A DNA stretch of 64,000 nt from [Flexibacter] sp. ATCC 35103 (GTDB lineage Bacteria > Bacteroidota > Bacteroidia > Flavobacteriales > Flavobacteriaceae), in contig NZ_MTQF01000005.1 of assembly GCF_001975985.1 (NCBI RefSeq), forward strand, positions 471,582-535,581, given 5' to 3'. Below the pieces are notes generated by a model that was not told where the DNA came from, ran no database searches, and worked only from the letters and a program-made list of their open reading frames with translations. Positions 34,281-44,306 of this stretch are shown here, piece after piece (the first letter of the stretch is position 1; each line of letters opens with the position of its first letter). The position numbers were made by a program, and so were the translations under genes.

Positions 34281-36797
34281 ATGGCAAAGAATTTAGTAAT
34301 AGTTGAGTCACCTGCAAAGGCGAAAACGATAGAGAAATTTCTGGGAAGTGATTTTCAAGTAGAGTCGAGTTACGGACATATAGCGGATTTACCATCAAAG
34401 GAAATAGGAGTAGATGTAGAAAATGGATTTAAACCTAAATACGAAGTTTCTCCGGATAAAAAAGCCTTGGTAAGCAAATTGAAAACACTATCTAAGAATG
34501 CCGAAATGGTTTGGTTAGCAAGTGATGAGGACCGCGAAGGGGAAGCTATTTCATGGCATCTTGCGGAAGAACTAAAACTGGATGTAAAAAAAACCAAGCG
34601 AATTGTTTTTCACGAAATTACAAAATCAGCGATTCTTAAAGCAATCGAGAATCCAAGAGAAATAGATTATAATTTAGTAAACGCACAACAAGCCCGTCGT
34701 GTTTTAGACCGTTTGGTGGGTTATGAATTATCTCCGGTTTTGTGGAGAAAAATTAAAGGTGGACTTTCTGCCGGGCGTGTACAATCAGTTTCGGTACGTT
34801 TAATTGTTGAAAGAGAACGTGAGATCCAAAACTTTAATGCAGTTGCCAGTTACTCAATCGTAGCAGAATTTGTAAATGAAGCAGGAAAAGCTTTCAAAGC
34901 CAAATTGCCAAAAAACTTCAATACTAAAAAAGAAGCCGAAGATTTTTTAAATAAAAATATCGGATCACAATATAAGGTAGCAGATTTAGAAACCAAACCT
35001 ACCAAAAAATCTCCAACAGCGCCTTTTACAACTTCGACTTTGCAACAAGAAGCAGCGAGAAAATTGTATTTGCCAGTTGGAATCACGATGCAGCTTGCAC
35101 AACGTTTATACGAAGCGGGACTTATTACTTATATGAGAACTGATAGTGTGAATCTTTCTAAAGATGCTATGGATGCTGCTGAGGCTGAAATTATAAAATC
35201 ATACGGAAAAGAATTTTCGAAGCCAAGGACTTTTGCTAACAAAAGTAAAGGAGCTCAGGAAGCGCACGAGGCAATTCGTCCTACAGATATGTCACGTCAC
35301 TCTGTAAATATTGATCGTGATCAGGCTCGTTTATATGATTTGATCTGGAAAAGAACATTGGCATCTCAAATGAGTGATGCACAATTAGAAAGAACAAACG
35401 TAAAAATTGAAGCAAATAATCACAGTGAAATTTTTACAGCTTCGGGAGAAGTTTTGCTTTTTGAAGGATTTCTGAAAGTATACCTTGAAGGGCATGATGA
35501 TGATGAGGAAGAACAAGAAGGAATGTTACCTGCATTAAAAGTAAATGAAAAATTAGTTAACAACTATATTACAGCAACCGAAAGATATTCAAGACCTCCG
35601 GCTCGTTATACAGAAGCTTCTTTGGTGAAAAAATTAGAGGAATTAGGAATTGGTCGTCCATCTACATATGCACCAACTATTTCGACTATCATCAATAGAA
35701 ATTATGTTGAAAAAGGAACTCTTGAAGGTCAGGAACGTAATTATACACAGCTTACATTACAAAATAGTAAAGTAGGGGAGAAATTGCTAAAAGAAAACAC
35801 AGGTTCAGATAAAGGAAAATTAGTTCCAACGGATATTGGGACAATTGTAACGGATTTCTTAGTTAAGAATTTTGGAAACATCCTAGATTATAACTTTACA
35901 GCAAAAGTAGAACAGGATTTTGATGAAATTGCCGAAGGAAATATCGACTGGGCAATTATGATGCAGGAATTCTACAATAAGTTTCATCCAAATGTAAAAG
36001 AGGTTGAGGCGAATGCAGAACGTGAAAGCGGAGAAAGAATCCTGGGTAAAGATGCTGACGGAAGACAAGTTTCTGTTCGTTTAGGGAAATTTGGACCAAT
36101 GGCTCAGATTGGTGAAGCAGATGATGAAGATAAAAAGTTTGCCAGCTTAATGTCTGATCAGAATATTGGAAATATTTCGCTTGAAGAAGCTTTAAATTTA
36201 TTTTTACTGCCTAAAAGTTTAGGAGAATATAAAGGAGAAGAAGTAGAAGTAAATAATGGTCGTTACGGTCCTTATGTGCGTCACGGAAGTGTTTTTATTT
36301 CTTTACCTAAAGGTGAAGATCCATTAGGGCTTTCTAAAGACAGAGCGCAAGAATTAATTGATGAAAAAGCAATTGCAGATGCTCCAATTGCAGTTTATAA
36401 AGGCGAAGGTGTTCAAAAAGGTGTAGGTCGTTTTGGACCTTTCATCAAATGGAATGGTATTTTTATTAATGTAAGTAAAAAATATAATTTTGATAACTTA
36501 TCTCAACAAGAAGTAGAAGAGCTAATTGAAGATAAATTACAGAAAAATATAGATAAAGTGCTCCATAATTGGGAAGATGAAGGAATTTTGGTTGAAAAAG
36601 CGCGCTGGGGCCGTTCAGTTATTACAAAAGGTAAAATCAAAATTGAATTAAGTAAAGATGTTGATGCAACAAAATTAACCTTGGCTGAAGTTCAGGAAAT
36701 GATTGCTAAAAAAACACCGGCAAAAAAGACACCAGCAAAAAAAGCAACAACCGCTAAGAAAGCTCCAGCTAAAAAAACGGCTGCTAAAAAGAAATAA
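34281..36797 (+). CDS. topA: DNA topoisomerase I
   Basis: 838 residues from the ATG at 34281. TOPRIM domain (LVIVESPAKAKTIEKFL, SDEDREGEAISWHL), topoisomerase IA core with the active-site Tyr in GLITYMRTDS, the RPSTYAP motif (GRPSTYAPTISTI), and three C-terminal repeats of the FGPF/GRYGPYVRHG type in place of classic zinc ribbons. A Lys/Ala-rich tail (KKTPAKKTPAKKATTAKKAP) probably binds DNA. It relaxes negative supercoils. The stop is followed three bases later by the arginase-like gene, so they share a transcript. Confidence 0.97.
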   Translation: MAKNLVIVESPAKAKTIEKFLGSDFQVESSYGHIADLPSKEIGVDVENGFKPKYEVSPDKKALVSKLKTLSKNAEMVWLASDEDREGEAISWHLAEELKLDVKKTKRIVFHEITKSAILKAIENPREIDYNLVNAQQARRVLDRLVGYELSPVLWRKIKGGLSAGRVQSVSVRLIVEREREIQNFNAVASYSIVAEFVNEAGKAFKAKLPKNFNTKKEAEDFLNKNIGSQYKVADLETKPTKKSPTAPFTTSTLQQEAARKLYLPVGITMQLAQRLYEAGLITYMRTDSVNLSKDAMDAAEAEIIKSYGKEFSKPRTFANKSKGAQEAHEAIRPTDMSRHSVNIDRDQARLYDLIWKRTLASQMSDAQLERTNVKIEANNHSEIFTASGEVLLFEGFLKVYLEGHDDDEEEQEGMLPALKVNEKLVNNYITATERYSRPPARYTEASLVKKLEELGIGRPSTYAPTISTIINRNYVEKGTLEGQERNYTQLTLQNSKVGEKLLKENTGSDKGKLVPTDIGTIVTDFLVKNFGNILDYNFTAKVEQDFDEIAEGNIDWAIMMQEFYNKFHPNVKEVEANAERESGERILGKDADGRQVSVRLGKFGPMAQIGEADDEDKKFASLMSDQNIGNISLEEALNLFLLPKSLGEYKGEEVEVNNGRYGPYVRHGSVFISLPKGEDPLGLSKDRAQELIDEKAIADAPIAVYKGEGVQKGVGRFGPFIKWNGIFINVSKKYNFDNLSQQEVEELIEDKLQKNIDKVLHNWEDEGILVEKARWGRSVITKGKIKIELSKDVDATKLTLAEVQEMIAKKTPAKKTPAKKATTAKKAPAKKTAAKKK

Positions 36798-36800
36798 TAA

Positions 36801-37952
36801 ATGGAATTTGATTTTCTAGAACCAGTTAATGACGGAATTTTAAAATTCATTAGTTCATTGTCTTCACAAGAATTGGGCAGCAAAATTGTTTTGCATACCC
36901 AGGATCAGTTTCCTGATATTAGCAAAATTACAATTGCAATAGTGGGCGTTCTTGAAGATCGTCGTAATAGTAATGTGATTAATGAAGTCAACCTGAATGC
37001 TGTTCGTAAAAAACTGTACAGTATGTTTCCTGGTAATTGGGATGCATCTATTGCAGATTTAGGGGATATTCTTGCAGGGGACTCTGTAGAGGATACTTAT
37101 TTTGCTCTTAAAAAAGTAACCGCTACTTTAATTAAGAATAAAGTGATTCCTATAGTTATAGGAGGTTCGCAAGATTTGACGTATGCTTTATATCGCGCTT
37201 ATGATGATTTAGAGCAAATGGTGAACATGGTTGCCGTAGATAATAAGTTTGATTTTGGAAAAGAAAATGAAACCGTTTCGGCTAATTCTTATCTGACTAA
37301 GATCATTATAGATGAGCCTAATAACTTGTTTAATTATTGTAATATAGGATATCAGACCTATTATAATTCACAAGAAGAGATAGATTTGATCGAGAAATTG
37401 TTCTTTGATGCTTATCGTTTAGGTGAAATTTCGAATAAAATTACATTGGCAGAGCCTGTATTTAGGGATGCTGATTTAATTAGTATTGATTTAAATTCGG
37501 TAAAGTCGTCAGCGTCAGCTAATATGATTACCTTTGAGCCGAATGGTTTCAATGGAAAAGAGATATGTTCATTAGCAAGATATGCGGGAATTAGTGATAA
37601 AGTTTCCTGTTTTGGAATTTTTAATCACAATAGTACGGTTCCTGAAGCGGGAATTATTGCGCAGATAGTTTGGTATTTTATAGAAGGATATCATTACCGT
37701 TCAAAAGAATATCCTTTTGGTAGTCGGGCAACGTATTTAAAATATATTGTTCCATTAGAAGATGAAGAATTAATTTTTTATAAAAGTGACAAAACGGATC
37801 GTTGGTGGATTGAAATTCCGTTCGAATCAAATGGTCACAATAAATTGAAAAGAAATACGTTATTACCGTGTTCATACGACGAATATTTGAGTGCTTGTAA
37901 TCAGGAATTGCCAGAAAGGTGGTGGAAAGCACAGAGAAAAAACGCTTTATAG
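36801..37952 (+). CDS. Arginase-fold pseudoenzyme (annotated formimidoylglutamase-like)
   Basis: 383 residues with the ureohydrolase layout, but the metal-binding motifs are damaged. The GG(G/D)H motif is GGSQD (121-125), the DAHxD motif is DNKFD (147-151), and the SxDxD motif is SIDLN (228-232). The two His and one Asp that hold the Mn pair are therefore replaced by Gln, Lys and Asn, so hydrolase activity is unlikely. It lies three bases after topA and 262 bases before gldK. Such proteins near gld genes in Flavobacteria are known to me by position, but the role is not. Confidence 0.8.
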   Translation: MEFDFLEPVNDGILKFISSLSSQELGSKIVLHTQDQFPDISKITIAIVGVLEDRRNSNVINEVNLNAVRKKLYSMFPGNWDASIADLGDILAGDSVEDTYFALKKVTATLIKNKVIPIVIGGSQDLTYALYRAYDDLEQMVNMVAVDNKFDFGKENETVSANSYLTKIIIDEPNNLFNYCNIGYQTYYNSQEEIDLIEKLFFDAYRLGEISNKITLAEPVFRDADLISIDLNSVKSSASANMITFEPNGFNGKEICSLARYAGISDKVSCFGIFNHNSTVPEAGIIAQIVWYFIEGYHYRSKEYPFGSRATYLKYIVPLEDEELIFYKSDKTDRWWIEIPFESNGHNKLKRNTLLPCSYDEYLSACNQELPERWWKAQRKNAL

Positions 37953-38147
37953 AACAAAATTTTAGTCAAAATCATAATTTTTTAAAATTTCAAAAAAATT
38001 GTTAAATAATATTAGTAGGAAAATAAATCTAAATGGTAAATTTTAACGTTTTACGTCGATTTTTTCTGCTAGTTTATCGATCAAATATTTTTTTTTTATT
38101 TTATTTAACATTATTTTTGAACGGTAAAATAAATTTCGCAACTAGTA

Positions 38148-38178
38148 TTGTTTTTTAGATAAATAATAAATACGTTTA
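38148..38178 (+). promoter_or_regulatory. Possible gldK promoter
   Basis: TTG at 38148-38150, a 20-base spacer and TACGTTTA at 38171-38178 (one mismatch to TAnnTTTG), 36 bases before the gldK ATG. Confidence 0.35.
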
Positions 38179-38214
38179 CGGACTTATAATAATGAATAGA
38201 AATCCCAAATTTAT

Positions 38215-39624
38215 ATGAAGAAGTTTATTGCATTTGCAGCAATGTTAACACTGGTAATTGGCTGTGGTAAGTCAGGAGACAAAGGTGAGTTAGTTGGTGT
38301 TACAGGAGGGAAATGGCATCCTGAAAAACCTTATGGAATGACATTAGTTCCTGGTGGGTCTTTTATTATGGGTAAATCAGATGCTGATTTAGCTAATGTA
38401 GAAGATGCTCCGACTAAAACAGTAACGGTTCGTTCGTTTTATATGGATGAAACTGAGATTACAAATAGTGAGTACCGTCAATTTGTAGAATGGGTAAAAG
38501 ATTCTACAATGAGAGTTCGTTTGGCAATTTTAGCTGATGAAACAGGTCAAAAACCTGCTGGTGATGCTAAAGGTAAAAAAGGAGGTAGTATCTCAGACTA
38601 TGCATTTAACGATTCTGAGCCAGACAAAATGACGGCTTATGATAAGTATATGTATGATAACTACTATAGTGTAGGAACAAAAGATGATCCATATGCTGGA
38701 AGAAAGTTAAACAAAAAAGTTAAACTAATTAAAGATACTAAAGCTTATCCAGATGAGTATTACGCTGAAGTAATGGATTCTATGTATTTGCCAATTGAAG
38801 AATCATATAATGGTTTAAGAACAATTGATGTAAATAAATTGAAATTCCGTTATTCATGGATGGATATTCAGGCTGCTGCAAAAGCTAAAGTTGGAAAAAG
38901 AAAAGACTTCGTTAAAACTGAACAAGTTAGTGTGTATCCTGATACAACAGTTTGGATTAAAGATTTCGCTTACTCATATAATGAGCCAATGCACAATGAT
39001 TATTTCTGGCACAAAGCTTATGGGGATTATCCTGTAGTTGGTGTAACCTGGAAACAAGCTAAAGCATTCTGTGCCTGGAGAACATTAAATAAAAACAGCT
39101 ATATCAAATCTAAGAAAAAAGGACGTGATTTAGTAAATGCCTTCAGATTACCAACTGAAGCAGAATGGGAATATGCTGCAAGAGGTGGTCTGGAATCTGC
39201 AACTTATCCTTGGGGTGGTCCTTACACTAAAAGTGACAGAGGTTGTTTCTTAGCAAACTTTAAACCAAGCAGAGGAGATTATGCAGCTGATGAGGCTTTA
39301 TATACTGTTGAAGCTAAATCATATGAAGTAAATGGATACGGATTATATAATATGGCAGGAAACGTTTCAGAGTGGACAGATTCAGCTTATAATCCAAATG
39401 CATACGAATATGTTTCTACAATGAACCCTAACGTAATTGACGGAAACAACCAAAGAAAAGTGGTTCGTGGAGGATCTTGGAAAGACGTTGCTTATTTCCT
39501 ACAAGTAAGCACTCGTGACCACGAATATGCAGATTCTGCAAGAAGTTATATTGGTTTCAGAACTGTACAGGATTACATGGGAACTCAAACAACCGGAAGC
39601 GGAAAAAAGAAAAGTAAATTATAA
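38215..39624 (+). CDS. gldK: T9SS/gliding motility lipoprotein GldK
   Basis: 469 residues with a lipoprotein signal (LTLVIGCGKSG; Cys 17). The body has the formylglycine-generating-enzyme/sulfatase-modifying-factor fold: GMTLVPGGSFIMG, MDETEITNSEYRQF, YPVVGVTWKQAKAFCAWR, RLPTEAEWEYAARGG, NMAGNVSEWTDS, VVRGGSWKD and RSYIGFR. GldK forms the periplasmic ring with GldN at the outer membrane. First gene of the gldKLMN cluster. Confidence 0.97.
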   Translation: MKKFIAFAAMLTLVIGCGKSGDKGELVGVTGGKWHPEKPYGMTLVPGGSFIMGKSDADLANVEDAPTKTVTVRSFYMDETEITNSEYRQFVEWVKDSTMRVRLAILADETGQKPAGDAKGKKGGSISDYAFNDSEPDKMTAYDKYMYDNYYSVGTKDDPYAGRKLNKKVKLIKDTKAYPDEYYAEVMDSMYLPIEESYNGLRTIDVNKLKFRYSWMDIQAAAKAKVGKRKDFVKTEQVSVYPDTTVWIKDFAYSYNEPMHNDYFWHKAYGDYPVVGVTWKQAKAFCAWRTLNKNSYIKSKKKGRDLVNAFRLPTEAEWEYAARGGLESATYPWGGPYTKSDRGCFLANFKPSRGDYAADEALYTVEAKSYEVNGYGLYNMAGNVSEWTDSAYNPNAYEYVSTMNPNVIDGNNQRKVVRGGSWKDVAYFLQVSTRDHEYADSARSYIGFRTVQDYMGTQTTGSGKKKSKL

Positions 39625-39686
39625 TTAAATTCAAATTCAATAACCAAATCAAATCTATTTTAAATTAAAACCTAAAAAAAAGTATT

Positions 39687-40334
39687 ATGGCATTATTAAG
39701 TAAAAAAGCAATGAATTTCGCTTATGGTATGGGAGCGGCAGTAGTAATCGTTGGAGCTCTTTTCAAAATTACTCACTTTGAAATTGGACCATTAACAGGA
39801 ACAGTGATGTTGTCAGTTGGATTATTAACTGAAGCGTTAATCTTTGCTCTTTCGGCTTTTGAACCAGTTGAAGACGAATTAGACTGGACTCTTGTTTACC
39901 CTGAATTAGCTAATGGTCAAGCTAGAAAAAGAGAAGATAAAGTTGAAGCACAAGCTGATGCCCAAGGATTATTATCTCAAAAATTAGATGTAATGTTGAA
40001 AGAAGCTAAAATTGACGGTGAGTTAATGGCAAGCTTAGGAAACAGCATCAAAAACTTCGAAGGTGCTGCAAAAGCAATTTCTCCAACAGTAGATTCTATT
40101 GCAGGACAAAAGAAATATGCTGAAGAAATGTCTATGGCTGCTGCACAAATGGAATCATTAAACAGCTTGTACAAAGTACAATTAGAAAGTGCTTCAAGAA
40201 ACGCACAAGCAAATAGCGAAATCGCTGAAAATGCTTCTAAATTAAAAGAGCAAATGCAATCTATGACTGCAAATATCGCTTCTTTAAACAGCGTTTATGG
40301 TGGTATGCTTTCTGCAATGAGTAACAAAGGATAA
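39687..40334 (+). CDS. gldL: T9SS/gliding motor protein GldL
   Basis: 215 residues. Two N-terminal membrane helices (about 10-27 and 36-57) carry the residues known to matter for proton-driven rotation in GldL: Tyr13, Lys27, His30, Glu49 and Glu59 are all present at those numbers. The remainder is a cytoplasmic coiled-coil-rich domain (KLKEQMQSMTANIASL). With GldM it makes the GldLM motor that powers type IX secretion and gliding. Sits 62 bases after gldK. Confidence 0.97.
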   Translation: MALLSKKAMNFAYGMGAAVVIVGALFKITHFEIGPLTGTVMLSVGLLTEALIFALSAFEPVEDELDWTLVYPELANGQARKREDKVEAQADAQGLLSQKLDVMLKEAKIDGELMASLGNSIKNFEGAAKAISPTVDSIAGQKKYAEEMSMAAAQMESLNSLYKVQLESASRNAQANSEIAENASKLKEQMQSMTANIASLNSVYGGMLSAMSNKG

Positions 40335-40386
40335 TTAGTTTTTGACTATTATATTAAATTTATTAATAAAGAACTAATTAGAAAAA

Positions 40387-41928
40387 ATGGCAGGAGGAAA
40401 ATTAACCCCTAGACAGAAGATGATTAACCTGATGTATCTGGTTTTCATCGCAATGTTAGCAATGAACGTATCAAAAGAAGTTATATCTGCTTTTGGTTTG
40501 ATGAATGAAAAATTTGAAAGTGCAAATACTAGTTCAACAGAAACAAATGCAAGTTTACTAACATCTTTAGATCAAAAAGCTGCTGAAGCAAAAGGAGAAT
40601 TCGCAATTGCTGCAGTTACAGCTCATAAAGTTGAAACAATTTCAAAAGAATTTTACGATTATATTGGTACTTTAAAAGCTCAGTCTATCAAAGGATTTGA
40701 AGTAGAAAAAGAAACTGGTAAACTTCCTTACGAAGCTATGGACAGAGGTGATAACATCGATGACTGGTTTACAGGAGATGGTTACACTAAAAAAGGTAAC
40801 GAAATTATCGCTAAAATTCAAAAATATAAATCAGATATTAAAGCTGCTTTAGGTACAGACAAAAAATATGCTGGTATTATTTCTGAAGTTGAGAAAAAAT
40901 TTGATGTTTCTGACGTAAAAAACAAAGAAGGTATAAAAGAAAGCTACTTAGCATATCACTTTAAAGGTTTTCCTGCAATCGCATCTGCTGCTAAACTTTC
41001 AGCTTGGCAAAATGACGTTAAGAAAACTGAGGCAGACGTTTATAATAGTGCTTTAGGAAAAGCGGCTGTTGCTGCTGCTTCTTACAGCAACTATCAAGCG
41101 ATTGTTGTTTTAGATAAAAACGCTTATTTCCAAGGAGAAAAAGTAACTGGTAAAGTAGTTTTAGGTCGTTATGACGAAAATACTAAACCAACTTCATTCC
41201 AAGGTCCTGGACAAATTGTTAACGGACAAGCTGTTATTTCATTAACTGCAGGAGGTGTTGGAGAGCAAAATATTAATGGACAATTTACATTCTTAGAAGA
41301 TGGTAAAAACATTCCATTGAAATTTAAAGGAACTTATGTTGTTGTACCAAGACCAAACTCTGCTACAATTTCAGCTGATAAGATGAATGTTGTTTATAGA
41401 GGTGTTGTTAACCCAATCTCTGTATCTTTTGCTGGTGTTGATGCAAACAAAATTAATGCAAGTGCTCCTGGATTATCTTCTGCCGGAAAACCTGGTAAAT
41501 ATAACATGAGCCCTGGACAAGGTACTGAAGCTACAATTTCTGTAACTGGAACATTACCAAACGGTGATAAAGTTACAGACAAGAAAACATTCAGAATTAA
41601 AGGTATTCCTGGACCAACAGGAACAATTAGAGGAGAGATGGGTGTTGTTAAAGGACCTAAATCTAACTTAGAAATTGCTACTATTGGTGCTAAATTACTT
41701 GATTTCGATTTCGAAGTTGGTTTAGATGTTGTTGGATTTAATATGAAAATTGCTGGACAACCTACTGTTGTTGTTTCTGGTAACAGATTAAATGCACAAT
41801 GTAAAACAGTTCTTTCAAGAGCTGGAAAAGGAGACCAGGTTACTATTTCTGAAATTAAGACTAAACTTGTTGGAGCTGGTAGTTATTTATTACCAAGAAC
41901 TGCTCCGGTAATTTACGAAATACAATAA
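40387..41928 (+). CDS. gldM: T9SS/gliding motor protein GldM
   Basis: 513 residues. The N-terminus GGKLTPRQKMINLMYLVFIA has the basic segment and single membrane helix (about 13-33) that sits inside the GldL pentamer. The long periplasmic part has a helical D1-like domain, then repeating beta domains (about 225-513: GEKVTGKVVLGRYDE, VNPISVSFAGVD, PTGTIRGEMGVVKG). It transmits motor rotation to the GldKN ring. 52 bases after gldL. Confidence 0.97.
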   Translation: MAGGKLTPRQKMINLMYLVFIAMLAMNVSKEVISAFGLMNEKFESANTSSTETNASLLTSLDQKAAEAKGEFAIAAVTAHKVETISKEFYDYIGTLKAQSIKGFEVEKETGKLPYEAMDRGDNIDDWFTGDGYTKKGNEIIAKIQKYKSDIKAALGTDKKYAGIISEVEKKFDVSDVKNKEGIKESYLAYHFKGFPAIASAAKLSAWQNDVKKTEADVYNSALGKAAVAAASYSNYQAIVVLDKNAYFQGEKVTGKVVLGRYDENTKPTSFQGPGQIVNGQAVISLTAGGVGEQNINGQFTFLEDGKNIPLKFKGTYVVVPRPNSATISADKMNVVYRGVVNPISVSFAGVDANKINASAPGLSSAGKPGKYNMSPGQGTEATISVTGTLPNGDKVTDKKTFRIKGIPGPTGTIRGEMGVVKGPKSNLEIATIGAKLLDFDFEVGLDVVGFNMKIAGQPTVVVSGNRLNAQCKTVLSRAGKGDQVTISEIKTKLVGAGSYLLPRTAPVIYEIQ

Positions 41929-41973
41929 AATTAGTAGTTAAAACTACATTCAATATCTTATAATGATACCACG

Positions 41974-42963
41974 ATGAAAGTAAGAAATTTTTTAATAGCC
42001 GTTGTTTCTATCGCTGGAGGTTTTTCTTCTTATGCGCAATCGAATTTGCTAAATGCAAAAACACCTGATCAGATAGGGCTTAAGACTCCTGCGCAACTTA
42101 TTTCTGATAATGATAAGCCTTTGGCGTATGGTTATGTAGATGATAGAGATATCTTGATGGGAAAAACTACTTGGGAAATCATTGATTTAAATGAAAAAAT
42201 CAACTTTCCGATGTATTTTCCGGTTGATACAGCTAATATTGGTTCAGACAGACGTTCGCTTTACGACGTTTTGACGAAAGCTGTTAAAAACGGCAAAATA
42301 ACTGAAGTATATAGCGACAGTTATTTCAATACTAAAAAATCTTTGAAAGATATTCAAGGTGCGTTATCTCGTATTGATACAACAGATGCCGGTAGAGAGT
42401 TAATCAACCAATATCCAGACGACTATAAATCACGTGTTGTGAAGAAAAAAGTTGTTACAGGTACTGGTAAAAAGAAAGTTGTTTCTTATGTTGAGGAAAC
42501 AGTTGGTCCAACAAGATCTGTACCTGCTGAATATATCCTTAAACAAGATTTGACTGCGGCTGATGTTACACAATATAAAATAAAAGGATACTGGTATTTT
42601 GACAAACGTCAAAGTGAACTGAAATATCGTTTACTTGGAATTTGTCCTGTAACTCCGGATGTTTATACTATGAATAGCGATGAGAAGGATTATATAGAGT
42701 TATTTTGGGTTTTCTTCCCAAATGCCAGAGAAGCATTGCATGAAGCAAAAGCCTTTAATGACAGTAACTCTGCACTTCCAATTTCATTCGATCAGATTTT
42801 GAATTCAAGACGTTTTAATGCGGTTGTTTATAAAGAAGAAAACTTGTACGGAGATCGTGAGATCAAAGATTACATGAAAGACAACGCACAAAATCAGTTA
42901 TTAGAATCTGAAAGAGTAAAAGAGAAGATTCGTAACTTCGAGCAAGATATGTGGAACTACTAA
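41974..42963 (+). CDS. gldN: T9SS/gliding motility protein GldN
   Basis: 329 residues with a signal peptide ending SYAQS. The mature protein shows the GldN/PorN pattern: YVDDRDILMGKTTWEIIDLN, ADVTQYKIKGYWYFDKRQSE, YRLLGICPVTPDVYTMN and DEKDYIELFWVFFPNAR. It partners GldK in the periplasmic ring. 45 bases after gldM; a strong terminator follows the stop. Confidence 0.97.
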   Translation: MKVRNFLIAVVSIAGGFSSYAQSNLLNAKTPDQIGLKTPAQLISDNDKPLAYGYVDDRDILMGKTTWEIIDLNEKINFPMYFPVDTANIGSDRRSLYDVLTKAVKNGKITEVYSDSYFNTKKSLKDIQGALSRIDTTDAGRELINQYPDDYKSRVVKKKVVTGTGKKKVVSYVEETVGPTRSVPAEYILKQDLTAADVTQYKIKGYWYFDKRQSELKYRLLGICPVTPDVYTMNSDEKDYIELFWVFFPNAREALHEAKAFNDSNSALPISFDQILNSRRFNAVVYKEENLYGDREIKDYMKDNAQNQLLESERVKEKIRNFEQDMWNY

Positions 42964-42984
42964 GTATCTAAATTACATCATACT

Positions 42985-43020
42985 AAAAACTCTTACTACC
43001 ATGTAGTAAGAGTTTTTTTT
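42985..43020 (+). terminator. Terminator after gldN
   Basis: Perfect 15-bp stem AAAAACTCTTACTAC / GTAGTAAGAGTTTTT with a 3-base loop and trailing Ts. A related, less perfect copy follows gldO at 44250-44288. Confidence 0.92.
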
Positions 43021-43212
43021 GTTTTAATCAAGCTTAGAAATAATTGTTTTTCGTATTTGCTTTTTCACTACTATTATGCTGAAAATGTATATTAAAGACA
43101 GTGAATTGGTTAACAAACTGAAGTAATCTTTTTTTTAAACCTATTTTGATGTCTTAACTCTTAAAATTTACATAATTGTAAGAAAAATAATAAAATATTA
43201 TTAAAGTTTAGT

Positions 43213-43220
43213 TACCTTTG
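43213..43220 (+). promoter_or_regulatory. -7 promoter element of gldO
   Basis: TACCTTTG matches TAnnTTTG, 11 bases before ATG 43232. Together with the gldN terminator it indicates separate transcription of gldO. Confidence 0.5.
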
Positions 43221-43231
43221 TCGCCTAAAAA

Positions 43232-44230
43232 GTGTTCATGATGAAAGGGAAAAATTTTTTAATGGTTATTGTTTTGATCGCTGGTGCTTTTGCATCTAAT
43301 GCACAATCAAATTTACTGAATGCAAAAACGGCTGAGCAGATAGGACTTAAAACTCCTGCACAACTGATCTCAGATAATGATAAGCCTCTGGCTTATGGTT
43401 ATGTAGACGATAGAGATATTTTGATGGGAAAAACTACCTGGGAGATTATAGATCTAAACGAAAAAATAAACTTTCCGTTATATTTTCCGGTAGATACTGC
43501 TAATATTGGTTCTGACAGGCGATCGCTTTATGACGTTTTAACAAAAGCTATTAGAAACGGTAAAATTACCGAAGTATACAGTGATAGTTATTTTAATACC
43601 AAAAAATCCTTAAAAGATATTCAAGGCGCTTTATCACGTATCGATACTACAGATGCCGGTAGAGAATTAATCAACCAATATCCTGATGACTACAAAACTC
43701 ATGTTGTAAAGAAAAAAGTTGTCACTGGTACAGGTAAGAAAAAAGTTGTTACCTATGTTGAAGAAACTGTTGGGGCAACAAGGTCAATTCCGTCAGAGTA
43801 TATCCTTAAACAAGATTTAACTGCTGCTGATGTTACACAATATAAGATTAAAGGATACTGGTATTTTGACAAGCGTCAGAGTGATTTAAAATATCGATTA
43901 TTGGGTATTTGTCCTGTAACTCCGGATGTATATACAATGAATAGTGACGAAAAAGATTATATTGAATTATTTTGGGTTTTTTACCCTAATGCCCGTGAAG
44001 TACTGCATGAAGGAAAAGCTTTTAATGATAAAAACTCTGCAATACCTATTTCCTTTGATCAGATTTTAAATTCAAGACATTTTAATGCCGTAATCTATAA
44101 AGAAGAAAATATGTACGGCGATCGTGAGATCAAAACCTACATTAAAGATGATGCACAAAGTCAATTGTTAGAATCTGAAAGAGTAAAAGAGAAGATTCGT
44201 AACTTCGAGGAAAATATGTGGAACTACTAA
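43232..44230 (+). CDS. gldO: GldN paralogue GldO
   Basis: 332 residues, about nine-tenths identical by eye to GldN over the whole length; most differences are conservative (for example MYFPVDTAN versus LYFPVDTAN) and it has its own signal peptide (ASNAQS). In F. johnsoniae gldO is a partly redundant copy of gldN in the T9SS. Here it has its own -7 element and terminator, both apparently part of the duplication. A second ATG lies one codon downstream. Confidence 0.96.
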   Translation: MFMMKGKNFLMVIVLIAGAFASNAQSNLLNAKTAEQIGLKTPAQLISDNDKPLAYGYVDDRDILMGKTTWEIIDLNEKINFPLYFPVDTANIGSDRRSLYDVLTKAIRNGKITEVYSDSYFNTKKSLKDIQGALSRIDTTDAGRELINQYPDDYKTHVVKKKVVTGTGKKKVVTYVEETVGATRSIPSEYILKQDLTAADVTQYKIKGYWYFDKRQSDLKYRLLGICPVTPDVYTMNSDEKDYIELFWVFYPNAREVLHEGKAFNDKNSAIPISFDQILNSRHFNAVIYKEENMYGDREIKTYIKDDAQSQLLESERVKEKIRNFEENMWNY

Positions 44231-44249
44231 GTTTCTAATTACATTATAC

Positions 44250-44288
44250 CAAAAACTCTTACTACCTTTGTATTAAGAGTTTTTTTTA
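44250..44288 (+). terminator. Terminator after gldO
   Basis: AAAAACTCTTACTAC with CTTT loop and GTATTAAGAGTTTTTTTT: same arms as the gldN terminator with one mispair. The downstream oxidoreductase starts soon after. Confidence 0.85.
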
Positions 44289-44306
44289 TATAGTACCTTT
44301 TATAAT

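Noticed and set aside
36801..37952. Active formimidoylglutamase (HutG)
   Set aside because: The metal-binding motifs are substituted and no histidine-degradation genes are nearby.
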